Positions 51,634-60,101 of a DNA stretch of 64,000 nucleotides are shown here, in pieces; within the stretch, counting starts at the first letter, position 1; each line of letters opens with the position of its first letter. Origin of the DNA: Alphaproteobacteria bacterium (GTDB taxonomy: Bacteria; Pseudomonadota; Alphaproteobacteria; Reyranellales; Reyranellaceae); NCBI GenBank assembly GCA_017308235.1, contig JAFKFL010000008.1:62001-126000 (forward strand), written 5' to 3'. The position numbers and the translations under genes are program-made. The notes under the pieces are model-generated. The model was not told the DNA's origin and made no database searches. It was given only the letters and a program-made list of their open reading frames with translations.

Positions 51634-52923
51634 ATGACCGTTGTTGCTTTCGCCCCGCGGCCGCATCCGACGGCCAATCAGCCCAAGAAGGACCTGTACG
51701 AGATCGGCGAGATCCCGCCGCTCGGTCACGTGCCGAAGAACATGTACGCTTGGGTGATCCGGCGCGAACGCCATGGACCGCCCGAGCAGTCGATGCAGCT
51801 CGAGGTCGTGCCGACTCATACGATCGGCGAGGACGAGGTGCTCGTGCTCGTGATGGCGGCAGGCGTGAATTACAACGGCGTGTGGGCGGGCCTCGGCCTC
51901 CCGATCTCGCCGTTCGATGTGCACAAGCAGGCTTTCCATATCGCCGGCTCCGACGCCTCGGGCATCGTCTGGGCGGTCGGTGCCAAGGTGAAGCGCTGGA
52001 AGGTGGGCGACGAGGTCGTGATCCACTGCAACCAGGACGATGGCGACGACGAGGAGTGCAACGGCGGCGATCCGATGTTCTCCACCAGCCAGCGCATCTG
52101 GGGCTACGAAACGCCGGACGGATCGTTCGCGCAGTTCTGCAAGGTGCAGGCGCGCCAGCTCATGAAGCGGCCGCAGCATCTCACCTGGGAAGAGAGCGCC
52201 TGCTACACGCTCACCCTCGCCACGGCCTATCGCATGCTGTTCGGCCATCGCCCGCACATCCTGCGGCCGGGCCACAACGTGCTCGTGTGGGGCGCCGCGG
52301 GGGGCATCGGCTCGATGGCGGTGCAGCTCATCGCGACCGCGGGCGCCAACGCGATCGGCGTGATCTCCGATACTTCGAAGACGGATTTCGTGATGTCGCT
52401 CGGCGCCAAGGGCGTCATCAACCGCAACGACTTCGACTGCTGGGGCCAGCTTCCCGATGTCGACGACCAGAAGGGCTATGCCGAGTACATGAAGAAGTGC
52501 CGCAAGTTCGGCGCGGCGATCTGGGAACATACCGGCAAGGGCAACGACGTCGACTTCGTATTCGAGCATCCGGGCGAGCAGACCTTCCCGGTGTCGTGCT
52601 TCATCGTGAAGCGCGGCGGCATGGTGGTGTTCTGCGCCGGCACCACCGGCTACAACCTCACCATGGACGCGCGTTTTGTGTGGATGCGCCAGAAGCGCAT
52701 CCAGGGCAGTCACTTCGCCAACCTCCTGCAGGCCAGCCAGGCCAACCAGCTCGTGATCGAGCGCCGCATCGATCCCTGCATGAGCGAGGTATTCGACTGG
52801 GCCGACATCCCCAAGGCGCACACCAAGATGTGGAAGAACCAGCACAAGCCCGGCAACATGGCCGTGCTGGTCTCGGCCAAGCGCCCCGGCTTGCGCACGC
52901 TCGAGGACGCGCTGGAGGAGTAA
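51634..52923 (+). CDS. ccrA: Crotonyl-CoA carboxylase/reductase
   Basis: A 429-residue MDR enzyme that reductively carboxylates crotonyl-CoA to ethylmalonyl-CoA, the key step of the ethylmalonyl-CoA pathway for acetate and C1 assimilation. KDLYEIGEIPPLGHVPKNMYAW at the N-terminus is kept almost unchanged in Ccr proteins, as are FHIAGSDASGIVW and the NADPH motif VWGAAGGIGSMAVQL. EHTGKGNDVDFVFEHPGEQT and the GSHFANLLQASQANQL tail complete it. ATG 51634 follows GGAGGCC. The gene is monocistronic; it ends in a family B palindrome. Confidence 0.96.
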   Translation: MTVVAFAPRPHPTANQPKKDLYEIGEIPPLGHVPKNMYAWVIRRERHGPPEQSMQLEVVPTHTIGEDEVLVLVMAAGVNYNGVWAGLGLPISPFDVHKQAFHIAGSDASGIVWAVGAKVKRWKVGDEVVIHCNQDDGDDEECNGGDPMFSTSQRIWGYETPDGSFAQFCKVQARQLMKRPQHLTWEESACYTLTLATAYRMLFGHRPHILRPGHNVLVWGAAGGIGSMAVQLIATAGANAIGVISDTSKTDFVMSLGAKGVINRNDFDCWGQLPDVDDQKGYAEYMKKCRKFGAAIWEHTGKGNDVDFVFEHPGEQTFPVSCFIVKRGGMVVFCAGTTGYNLTMDARFVWMRQKRIQGSHFANLLQASQANQLVIERRIDPCMSEVFDWADIPKAHTKMWKNQHKPGNMAVLVSAKRPGLRTLEDALEE

Positions 52924-52931
52924 TCAAGGGA

Positions 52932-53020
52932 GCGCGCCACTCCAGTGGCGCACCTTTTCGTCTCCACACCGTATGAGCGCCACTGCGCGCCGCAGTGACC
53001 TGCGCGCTGGAGTGGCGCGC
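52932..53020. repeat. Interspersed palindromic repeat, family B, copy 1
   Basis: Perfect 14-base arms GCGCGCCACTCCAG (52932-52945) and CTGGAGTGGCGCGC (53007-53020) enclose smaller hairpins such as GCGCCACTGCGCGCCGCAGTG. The internal sequence contains CCGTATGAGC and the right flank CAATGAG; the same words occur at the same places in the element at 60994-61083. It lies just behind the ccrA stop codon and may also work as a transcription stop. Confidence 0.82.
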
Positions 53021-53176
53021 CCCAATGAGCTAAAACAGGTCCGTCGAAAAAGACGGATCGGTATGGTTAGCCCGGTCGCCGTATCGCAAGATGCGGTTCT
53101 GTCTGGCCTTTTGGCCAAGTCCCGCGACTCCTGCGCTGGCGCATTCTGCGTCGGCGAACAATGAGGAGTGCGGAAC

Positions 53177-53599
53177 ATGCAGCAACAGATATCGGTCATC
53201 ACGCTCGGCATTGCCGACCTCGCGCGTTCGCGCCGTTTCTATGCCGAGGGCTTCGGCTGGAAGCCGGTGTTCGAGAATCCCGAGATCATCTTCTACCAGA
53301 TGAATGGCCTGATGCTGGGCACCTGGCTCGCGTCGGCGCTGGAAGCTGACTCGCGGCGACGTCACGCGGCCGGCCCCGGCGCCTTCTCGTTGGCGCACAA
53401 CGTCACATCGCGCGAGGCCGTGCAGCCAACGCTCGACCGGCTCGTTTCCTTCGGTGGGACCGAGCTGCTCGCCGCCGATGCGCCGCCGCACGGCGGCTTT
53501 CGCGGCTATGTCGCCGATCCGGACGGCCATGCCTGGGAGATCGCGTGGAACCCGGCGTGGCCGATCAGCCCGGAAGGCTACGTGACGTTTGGCACCTGA
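53177..53599 (+). CDS. VOC (glyoxalase-fold) protein
   Basis: A 140-residue VOC protein: ISVITLGIADLARSRRFYAE opens the first unit, DPDGHAWEIAWNPAWPISPEG the last. It lacks the first metal histidine of glyoxalase I (V or L stands there), so it may be a binding or resistance protein. ATG 53177 has GAGGAGTGCG upstream. The next gene, a dehalogenase-like hydrolase, begins 8 bases after the stop and is probably in the same transcript. Confidence 0.87.
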   Translation: MQQQISVITLGIADLARSRRFYAEGFGWKPVFENPEIIFYQMNGLMLGTWLASALEADSRRRHAAGPGAFSLAHNVTSREAVQPTLDRLVSFGGTELLAADAPPHGGFRGYVADPDGHAWEIAWNPAWPISPEGYVTFGT

Positions 53600-53607
53600 G
53601 AGGTGAC

Positions 53608-54495
53608 ATGTTCGACGGTTTCGCGACGTCCATGATCGATGTCGGCGAGACGTCGATCTTCGTCAGGCGCAAGGGGAGCGGGCGGCCGCTCCTCTTGCTG
53701 CACGGCTTTCCGCAGACCCATGCGATGTGGCATCGCGTGGCGCCGCGACTGGCCGAGCGCTTCACCATCGTTTGCGCCGACCTGCGCGGTTACGGCGCGA
53801 GCGGGAAACCGCGATCGGTAGTTGGCCATGCGCCCTATGCCAAGCGCGCGATGGCGCGTGACATGGTTCGGATGATGGAAGCGCTCGGCTTCCCGAGCTT
53901 CGGTTTGGTCGGACACGATCGCGGCGGCCGGGTGGCCTATCGCCTGGCGCTCGACTGGCCGAAACGCGTGGAGCGGCTCGCGGTGCTGGACATCATCCCG
54001 ACCAGCGAGGCGTTTGCGCGTGCCGACAGCCGCTTCGCCTTGGCCTTCTGGCCCTGGGCGCTGCTCGCCCAGCCCGAGCCGTTGCCCGAGCGGCTGATCG
54101 CCGCCGCGCCGGAGGCGATCGTCGACGATGCGCTCAGCCAATGGGGCAGCGACGAAGCCAGCTTTCCCGCCGAGGTGCGGACGGCCTATATCGACGCGCT
54201 GCGCGACCGTGAGTCGGTTCATGCGATTTGCGAGGAATACCGCGCAGCGGCCACGCTCGATGTCGAACACGATCTTGCCGACCGCAAGACGGGCCGGCGC
54301 ATCGCCTGCCCGACACTCGCGCTTTGGAGCAGCGGCAGCGCTCTCGATACGTGGTACGCCGCGGAGGGCGGGCCGCTGGCGATCTGGCGTGCGTGGTCAG
54401 AAGAGGTGAGGGGCCGCGCCATCGCGGGCGGCCACTTCTTCCCCGAGGTCAATCCGGACGAGACGACGACCGAGCTGGCGGCCTTCTTCGGTTAA
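53608..54495 (+). CDS. Fluoroacetate dehalogenase-like alpha/beta hydrolase
   Basis: A 295-residue alpha/beta hydrolase of the haloacetate/fluoroacetate dehalogenase group. The nucleophile is D104 in GHDRGGR with the carboxylate-binding arginines R105 and R108, LDIIPT holds D128, Y211 in CEEYRA and H276 in GGHFFPE. Compared with the known fluoroacetate dehalogenase, the halide-pocket pair His-Trp is P149-W150 here (FWPWALLAQPEP). The loss of this histidine argues against strong defluorination; chloroacetate or epoxide-type substrates are possible. It is probably co-transcribed with the VOC gene upstream. Confidence 0.88.
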   Translation: MFDGFATSMIDVGETSIFVRRKGSGRPLLLLHGFPQTHAMWHRVAPRLAERFTIVCADLRGYGASGKPRSVVGHAPYAKRAMARDMVRMMEALGFPSFGLVGHDRGGRVAYRLALDWPKRVERLAVLDIIPTSEAFARADSRFALAFWPWALLAQPEPLPERLIAAAPEAIVDDALSQWGSDEASFPAEVRTAYIDALRDRESVHAICEEYRAAATLDVEHDLADRKTGRRIACPTLALWSSGSALDTWYAAEGGPLAIWRAWSEEVRGRAIAGGHFFPEVNPDETTTELAAFFG

Positions 54496-54786
54496 ACGAG
54501 GCCAAAACTCATAAAGCCTGCCCCATCGCGTCGCTTTCGGGCCAACTCTCCAGACAGTCAGAAGGCCGAGTGGTATGTCAGACAGTGGCCAAGTGGGGGC
54601 ATCGGCTTACTTGGGCACTCGCACTATGTCCGGGCAGGCCGCCAACAGCTTGTTGCAGCGTAGTGCGGATGCAGCTGTCATCCAAAACGGGTGGAGCACG
54701 CCGCGTCGGTCGGCTACTCGTCTGCCCTACGCCAGCGTTGACCAGACGATTGGATCGGGTTGACGGCCTCGCGCATTGAGTCGTCG

Positions 54787-55209
54787 CTACGGCTTGGAAA
54801 ACGTGAACTTGCAGGCCCGGCTGCCAAGCCTGTTGCCGCTACCCTTGTTGCCTTCGAACTTTGCCGAGACTTGAAACGAGATCGGCGTCTGGGCCGGCGC
54901 GAATTTGATGTTGTGCTCGGCGTCGCCCGAGATCCCCGAGGCTCTCAGAGTGGCCGTCCCGTCCGCCCGAATCTGGCCCTCGAGCGTCATCGACGGGACT
55001 TGACCCTTGTTGCGGTACTGCCCGACGAAATGCCCGCCCTTCACGTCGGCGTCGTAGCGCCAAGTGTAACCGCGCGCGCCCTCGCTCGTCGTCTCACAAA
55101 CCTGCAGCACGGACCAGGTCCCTTCGAACGAGGCGGCGTGCGTGCTCTGGATGGTCGCCAGCACGAGCAGTGCGCCGGCCCATGCAGGCTGCGTGGCTCG
55201 GCGTTTCAT
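54787..55209 (-). CDS. Small secreted protein related to the kinase's sensor domain
   Basis: A 140-residue protein with a signal peptide (MKRRATQPAWAGALLVLATI..., cleavage near THAASFE). The mature part resembles the C-terminal extracytoplasmic domain of the protein kinase encoded next: FEGTW, GHFVGQY, LEGQIRADGTATLRASG match CDGTF, GAISGQW, FNGRIAPDGTVSITYNLIG in order. It could be a secreted partner or decoy for the same ligand. ATG 55209 overlaps the kinase stop (ATGA), so the pair is coupled. The family has no name I can give. Confidence 0.75.
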   Translation of the reverse strand: MKRRATQPAWAGALLVLATIQSTHAASFEGTWSVLQVCETTSEGARGYTWRYDADVKGGHFVGQYRNKGQVPSMTLEGQIRADGTATLRASGISGDAEHNIKFAPAQTPISFQVSAKFEGNKGSGNRLGSRACKFTFSKP

Positions 55210-57110
55210 CGGCATTGAACCCTCACCGAGAAATCGCGGCCGCTCGCGCCGGCCCGTCCTTTGGCAGCCAGCACGCCACCTGCTAGCGAGCCGGTCAAAA
55301 TCGCGGTGAAGTGCTGTCCGACGTACATCTGGGTCCCGATCAAATTGTAGGTGATGCTGACCGTGCCGTCCGGCGCAATTCGGCCGTTGAATGTCTGCGG
55401 CTCGGTCGCGCCCTGCGTCGTCCATTGGCCGGAAATGGCACCGTTGCGAATGGTCATGGGCGCATGCCAGCAGCTCTCCGGGAAGCCCTGATAAGCGCCG
55501 CGACACCACTGCGATCGAAACGTCCCGTCGCACTGACTCGGTCCGGGGCCGACCGAGTTTGCCGCTACCTGAGCAGGCGGCGGCGGGGCTGCCTTCTTCT
55601 GCGCCTCGGCCTTCTGCGCCTCGGCCTTCTGAGCTTCGGCCCTCTGAGCTTCGGCCCGAACGCGGTCTGCTTCGGCCTTGGCCGCTTCAGCCTTTGCCGC
55701 CTCCGCCTCGGCTGCAGCGCGACGCTTATCCTCCTCCGCCTTCTGGCGGGCCGCCTGCTCGGCTTCGGCCTTCTGGCGAACTTCGTCTTCGATCTTGCGC
55801 CGGAGGGCCGCTTCCTCGTCTGCCTTGCGACGCGCGTCGGCCTCGGCACGCAAGCGGCCGGCTTCTTCGGCCGATGCTTGTTGCGCCCGCCGCGCTTCTT
55901 CCAGTTCCTGCTGGACCTTGTCCGGCGGCCGGGCAACCGTGGCGTTGTCTGCTGTCGCGGGCGCCGACGGCGTTATACGCGGCCCGACGAGGAACCACAC
56001 CGCCGCCACGGCCGCGACGGACAACGCGATACCAGCGAAGATCGCCGGACGACGCAGTTTTGAAGGTTTTGATGCGATCGGTTGAGGCGCATTCGGTTGG
56101 CGCATCACGACCGTCGCCGGCTCGGCGCGTGGCTGGACGGCCGCGGCGGGCTTGGCAGACGAACCGGCAAACATCGGCCGCCAGCCAGCGATCGATTGCG
56201 GCCGCTCTGCGGCCCGTACGGCCAGTCCAGCGTCAATGGCTGCGCGTGCGTCCTGCGCGGTCGGTGACGTGACCTGTGACAGCGGGGCGTAGCTGTCGTC
56301 CAGCACGCGATCCACCGCATTGGGCGGTGCACTGCCGGTCAAGGCGAAATGAAGCGTCGCCGCCAGACCGTAGATGTCTGTCCATGGTCCCTGCGTAGCC
56401 GCGGTGAACTGCTCGACAGCGGCGTAGCCCGGCGTGAATACGGCGGTCATCGCCTGTGTCCGCCCGGCGACGGCAGCACGCGACGCACCGAAGTCGATCA
56501 GGGTGGGCTGCCCTTGCTGGTCGAGCAGGATGTTAGCCGGCTTGATGTCGCGATGGAGGAATCCAGCGGAATGAACCTGTTCGAGCCCGTCGAGCAGGGG
56601 CGACAACAGCCGGTCGAAGGCGGCCGCGTCGAGGGGGCCGTTACGAGCGACACGCTCCTGCAGGGTCTGGCCGCCCAGCAGCTCCATGACGAGGTAAGCC
56701 GTGCCATTGGCCTCGAGGAAGTCGTGCACCAGGACAATACCGGGCACGCGATGCAGGGCCGCCAGCGTCCGTCCTTCGGCGACGAAGCGGTCTCGCCCCC
56801 AGGCATAATCCTGCGCGGCGCTGGTCGATATCGGCACGACCGTCGTGCCGTCCTGCCGCACGGCCAACGCCGCCGGCAGATACTCCTTGATTGCGACCTC
56901 GCGGCCGAGCTCGGCATCCAGTGCGCGATAGGTGATCCCGAACCCGCCACGTCCGAGGACAGCGGCAATGCGATACCGGCCAACCGTCTGGCCAACCCGG
57001 AGCGCCACGAAATCGCGATCCGGATTGCCATGATCGGTCTGCGTACCTATCCCTCTACCGGAATCGCCCTTGGAATCGCGCAATGGCTGAGTTTCCCCCA
57101 AGGCCCCCAA
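55206..57110 (-). CDS. Ser/Thr protein kinase (eukaryotic-type), single-pass receptor form
   Basis: A 634-residue transmembrane kinase. The kinase domain (about 45-315) has the glycine loop GRGGFG (53-58), ATP lysine K75 in VAIKEY, HRDIKPANI (186-194) with catalytic D188, and DFG at 206-208. A transmembrane helix follows at about 355-375, then a long alanine- and lysine-rich coiled coil (about 397-507) with AEAQK repeats, and an extracytoplasmic domain (about 527-634) starting CDGTF. It resembles PknB-like sensors, though no PASTA repeats are present. The start at 57110 gives a natural kinase N-terminus; GTG or later ATG starts are possible. Confidence 0.92.
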   Translation of the reverse strand: MGALGETQPLRDSKGDSGRGIGTQTDHGNPDRDFVALRVGQTVGRYRIAAVLGRGGFGITYRALDAELGREVAIKEYLPAALAVRQDGTTVVPISTSAAQDYAWGRDRFVAEGRTLAALHRVPGIVLVHDFLEANGTAYLVMELLGGQTLQERVARNGPLDAAAFDRLLSPLLDGLEQVHSAGFLHRDIKPANILLDQQGQPTLIDFGASRAAVAGRTQAMTAVFTPGYAAVEQFTAATQGPWTDIYGLAATLHFALTGSAPPNAVDRVLDDSYAPLSQVTSPTAQDARAAIDAGLAVRAAERPQSIAGWRPMFAGSSAKPAAAVQPRAEPATVVMRQPNAPQPIASKPSKLRRPAIFAGIALSVAAVAAVWFLVGPRITPSAPATADNATVARPPDKVQQELEEARRAQQASAEEAGRLRAEADARRKADEEAALRRKIEDEVRQKAEAEQAARQKAEEDKRRAAAEAEAAKAEAAKAEADRVRAEAQRAEAQKAEAQKAEAQKKAAPPPPAQVAANSVGPGPSQCDGTFRSQWCRGAYQGFPESCWHAPMTIRNGAISGQWTTQGATEPQTFNGRIAPDGTVSITYNLIGTQMYVGQHFTAILTGSLAGGVLAAKGRAGASGRDFSVRVQCR

Positions 57111-57361
57111 CTCACAATGCTAGGAGCACTCGGACGTCGCGGCAATAGCGTGTCACAGGAGCTTGCGCTCATTCGCGAGATTCGTGCTCCTCGCGAGGTT
57201 TGTAGTGGGAGGAGATCCAGAACAAGTTCAGATGCTCCCAGGGAGCGACGTTCTCACTCAGTGGTGGCGGCCGCCTTTCTTCGGCATTCGATTACGTGGG
57301 CGATCGAGCCGGACGACTCGGGCTCCGGTCGAGACAACGGAGGGCCTGCAATCATCATGTG

Positions 57362-57595
57362 CTAGGCGCTCTCGTGCGCCTCCGAGAACCTCGACACGAT
57401 GCCCAGGCGCCGGAGCAGCTCGGCATCGTGGTCACGCTGCGGGTTCTTGGTGGTAAGAAGCGTGTCGCCGATGAAGATCGAGCCGCGCCGGCGAGGAAAC
57501 AGAGGGCCTGCGTCTCGTCGGTCATGTACTGACGGCCGGCCGAGAGGCGCACCACGCTTTTCGGCATCATGATGCGGGCGGTGGCTGCAGGGGAG
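57362..57595 (-). pseudogene. bioB: Biotin synthase (bioB) C-terminal remnant with a frameshift
   Basis: Read on the minus strand from about 57595, [18 protein letters not shown] and [14 protein letters not shown] are the C-terminal part of a biotin synthase; the frame then shifts and [21 protein letters not shown] continues the same family to a stop at 57362. Only the last ~75 codons are left; the radical-SAM part with CxxxCxxC is missing, and the acid phosphatase gene begins at 57601 on the other strand. No bio genes are next to it. It is a dead fragment. Confidence 0.85.
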
Positions 57596-57600
57596 ACCGG

Positions 57601-58299
57601 ATGAAGCGATCGGGATTCTGGGCCATAGGCCTTCTTCTTGTTCTCGCGGCTTGCGCCAATGCGCCGTCGTCCGGCGCGCTGCGTCAACCCGCCAATGTGG
57701 GCGACGCGAAGATCGCGGCACTGAACTACAAGACGTCAGGGCAGTACGATCGCGATCTCGCCGCCGTTGCGTCGGATGCGCAGGGCTGGCTCGCCAAGCG
57801 CGCGCCTGCGGTTGCACGGCCAGCGTTGGTCTTTGATATCGACGAGACGGTGCTCAGCAACTGGCCGGTCATCCTGCGCGACGACTTCGGTCGTCCGATC
57901 GCGGGTCCCTGCGATCTCGCAGCCGATGCTCCCTGCGGTTGGGCGGCGTGGGACCAGTTGGGCATGGATGAGGCGATTGCGCCCACGCTGGCGCTTTACC
58001 GGTCAGCGGTTGCGGCGAAGGTCACGGTCTTCTTCATCACCGGCCGGCCCGAGAACCAGCGGACGGCAACGGAGCGGAACCTCGCCGGTGTCGGCTTCAC
58101 CAGCTACTCGCGGCTCTACATGGTGCCGAACGGAGCGCATTTCCCTTCGGCCGCTGACTTCAAGGCGCCGATCCGCGCCCAGATCGAGCAGCAGGGCTAT
58201 ACGATCGTCGCCAACGTCGGCGATCAACCGTCGGACCTCGCAGGAGGCCACGCCGAGAAGACCTTCCAACTGCCCAACCCGTTCTACCGGGTACCGTAG
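57601..58299 (+). CDS. Lipoprotein acid phosphatase (HAD class, e(P4)-like)
   Basis: A 232-residue lipoprotein of the class B/C acid phosphatase group. The lipobox LAAC puts the lipidated cysteine at C18. [11 protein letters not shown] (76-86) is the DxDxT nucleophile motif with D79 and D81, [17 protein letters not shown] the second and [12 protein letters not shown] the fourth HAD motif. It probably dephosphorylates nucleotides or other phosphomonoesters on the outside of the inner or outer membrane. ATG 57601 directly follows the bioB remnant. Confidence 0.9.
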   Translation: MKRSGFWAIGLLLVLAACANAPSSGALRQPANVGDAKIAALNYKTSGQYDRDLAAVASDAQGWLAKRAPAVARPALVFDIDETVLSNWPVILRDDFGRPIAGPCDLAADAPCGWAAWDQLGMDEAIAPTLALYRSAVAAKVTVFFITGRPENQRTATERNLAGVGFTSYSRLYMVPNGAHFPSAADFKAPIRAQIEQQGYTIVANVGDQPSDLAGGHAEKTFQLPNPFYRVP

Positions 58300-58301
58300 A
58301 G

Positions 58302-59036
58302 CTAGGTGTTGGCGGCATCGGAGGCAATGGCGGCGGCTGTCGCGTTGAGCGCGGCGCTGTAGCGGTTGCCGGCTTCGGCCTCGCTCAAGGCCGATCTCAG
58401 GAAACGCATTGAGAGGCAGCCCAGCACACGCCGGTCCTGGCGGATGGCGACGGCGATGCCCTGCAGGCGGCTCTGGCGCGGCACGATCGTGAAGGCATGG
58501 CCGTCGCGCCTGACGCGTGCGAAGGCGGCGGCGAGCTTGGCATCGTAGGTGACGCCAAGATCGCGCAGCACGGTGCGCCGTTCTTCGCTGGAGCAGAAAG
58601 CAAGCCAGGCGCGGCCGAGCGCGCTCGAGAGGGTGGGGCTACGCCGCTGCAACGCCGAGCGCTCGAACGACATCGGGCTTTCCGGCGCGGTCGAATAGCG
58701 GATGGTCATGGCGCGATGGCTGAGCGTGCCGAGGTAGAGCGGCCAGCCGTGCTCCTGCGTGAAGCGGCGCATGTGGGGTGCGGCGACATCGACGAAGTGA
58801 TCGACGAAGCGGATGCCCTGGGCGAGCCCCAGCACGCGATCGGTGAGGCGATAGCCGAGCGCGCGCGAGACCTGCGTGACGTAGCCTACGGCCACCAGGG
58901 TCTGCAGCAGGCGCACCACGGTAGGCCGCGGCAGGCCGGTTTCGACGGCCAGTGCCGAAATCGTGGCATGCGGACCGCGGCTCAGCGCCTCCAGGATCGC
59001 GAAGCTGCGGCGCACCGGTTCGACGACGGCGGTCAT
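58302..59036 (-). CDS. IclR family transcriptional regulator
   Basis: A 244-residue IclR-type regulator. The winged helix is EALSRGPHATISALAVETGL with PRPTVVRLLQTLVAVGYV; the effector domain contains LSSALGRAWLAFCSSEERRT and GIAVAIRQDRRVLGCLSM, the usual pocket and dimer parts. It is divergent from the Bug and TauD genes with a palindrome between them, so it likely controls their transcription. ATG 59036 (MTAVVEPVRRSF) is chosen as the family's normal start. It is convergent with the phosphatase gene. Confidence 0.92.
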   Translation of the reverse strand: MTAVVEPVRRSFAILEALSRGPHATISALAVETGLPRPTVVRLLQTLVAVGYVTQVSRALGYRLTDRVLGLAQGIRFVDHFVDVAAPHMRRFTQEHGWPLYLGTLSHRAMTIRYSTAPESPMSFERSALQRRSPTLSSALGRAWLAFCSSEERRTVLRDLGVTYDAKLAAAFARVRRDGHAFTIVPRQSRLQGIAVAIRQDRRVLGCLSMRFLRSALSEAEAGNRYSAALNATAAAIASDAANT

Positions 59037-59050
59037 GGTCAGAAGATTAT

Positions 59051-59063
59051 TCCGTAATACGGA
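59051..59063. promoter_or_regulatory. Palindromic box in the IclR/Bug divergent promoter
   Basis: TCCGT-AAT-ACGGA is a perfect 5-base inverted repeat with 3-base spacer, 15 bases before the IclR start and 67 before the Bug-protein start. IclR regulators bind short palindromes of this kind. Binding by the neighbour is inferred. Confidence 0.55.
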
Positions 59064-59129
59064 CTCTGTCGACGCGCCAGCAGCCGTGCGGGACGAGACA
59101 GCGTAGTCTTGCCTCAGAAACGGAGGAAC

Positions 59130-60092
59130 ATGTTCGGCAGACGGCAATTCCTGGCAGGCGGCGTCGTGCTCGCGGCGCCAGCGATCGTACGAGCGGAGGC
59201 ATTCCCGCCCGGGCGCGTGACGGTGGTGGTGCCATTCCCGGCCGGGGCGGCGACGGACATCAGCGCTCGCGTCTATTCGGAGCAACTGTCGGCGCTGTGG
59301 AGCCAGCCGGTGGTGGTCGACAACCGCGGCGGCGGCAACGGCATTCCCGCGGCTGAATCGGTGGCGCGCGCCAAGCCGGACGGTCTTACGATCTTTGCCA
59401 CCTCGGCGATGACGCAGGCCGTGAACCCAGCCCTGTACGAGAAGCTGCCCTACGATCCGATCGCCGACTTCGAGCCTATCACGCGCATGGGCACCTCGCC
59501 GTTCGTGCTGTTGGTCGATGCCAAGAGCCCGATCAAGACAGCGGCCGAGCTGACCGCCGCCCTCAAGGCGCATCCGACAAAGAACAATTTCGGCGCGGGC
59601 GCATTGCCGGCGCGAGTCGCTTCCGAGCTCTACAAGCTCGAGGCGGGTGTCGATGCGGTCTATGTCGGCTACAAGAGCAACCCGCAGGCGATTCCGGATG
59701 TCCAGAGCGGGCTTCTGAACTTCATGATGATCGACACCGTCAATGCCAAGATCGCGATCGAGCGCGGGGCGTTGAAGGGCCTGTTCGTCACCGACACCGA
59801 GCGCTATTCGCTGCTGCCCGACCTGCCGACCGCGGCCGAGGCGGGCTATCCCAACGTGCTGCTGACGACCTGGACCGGCTATTACGTGCCGAAAGGCACG
59901 CCGCGCCCCATCGTCGACAAGATCAATGCCGATATCCATCGGGTGGCCGCGATGCCCGAGGTGCTGGCGCGGCTCGAATCGATGGGCGGCACGCCCAAGC
60001 TGATGAGCCCCGATGCGTTCGCAGCTTTCGCGCTGTCGGAGAAGGAGCGCTGGGGCAACATCATCCATCGTGCCAATATCAAGCTTGAGTAG
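59130..60092 (+). CDS. Bug family TTT substrate-binding protein
   Basis: A 320-residue periplasmic binding protein of the Bug/TctC family. A signal with paired arginines (MFGRRQFLAGGVVLAAPAIV) precedes VVVPFPAGAATDISARVY and VVVDNRGGGNGIPAAESV. ATG 59130 has CGGAGGAAC upstream. A TauD-like dioxygenase gene follows 9 bases later, so the protein may bring in that enzyme's substrate. Transporter subunits are not nearby. Confidence 0.92.
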   Translation: MFGRRQFLAGGVVLAAPAIVRAEAFPPGRVTVVVPFPAGAATDISARVYSEQLSALWSQPVVVDNRGGGNGIPAAESVARAKPDGLTIFATSAMTQAVNPALYEKLPYDPIADFEPITRMGTSPFVLLVDAKSPIKTAAELTAALKAHPTKNNFGAGALPARVASELYKLEAGVDAVYVGYKSNPQAIPDVQSGLLNFMMIDTVNAKIAIERGALKGLFVTDTERYSLLPDLPTAAEAGYPNVLLTTWTGYYVPKGTPRPIVDKINADIHRVAAMPEVLARLESMGGTPKLMSPDAFAAFALSEKERWGNIIHRANIKLE

Positions 60093-60101
60093 GAGGACGT
60101 C

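Noticed and set aside
54496-54786. 291-base gap between the dehalogenase-like gene and the small secreted protein gene
   Set aside because: The only open frames (for example 54575-54763) have no recognisable family and no ribosome site; I see nothing supportable in this stretch.
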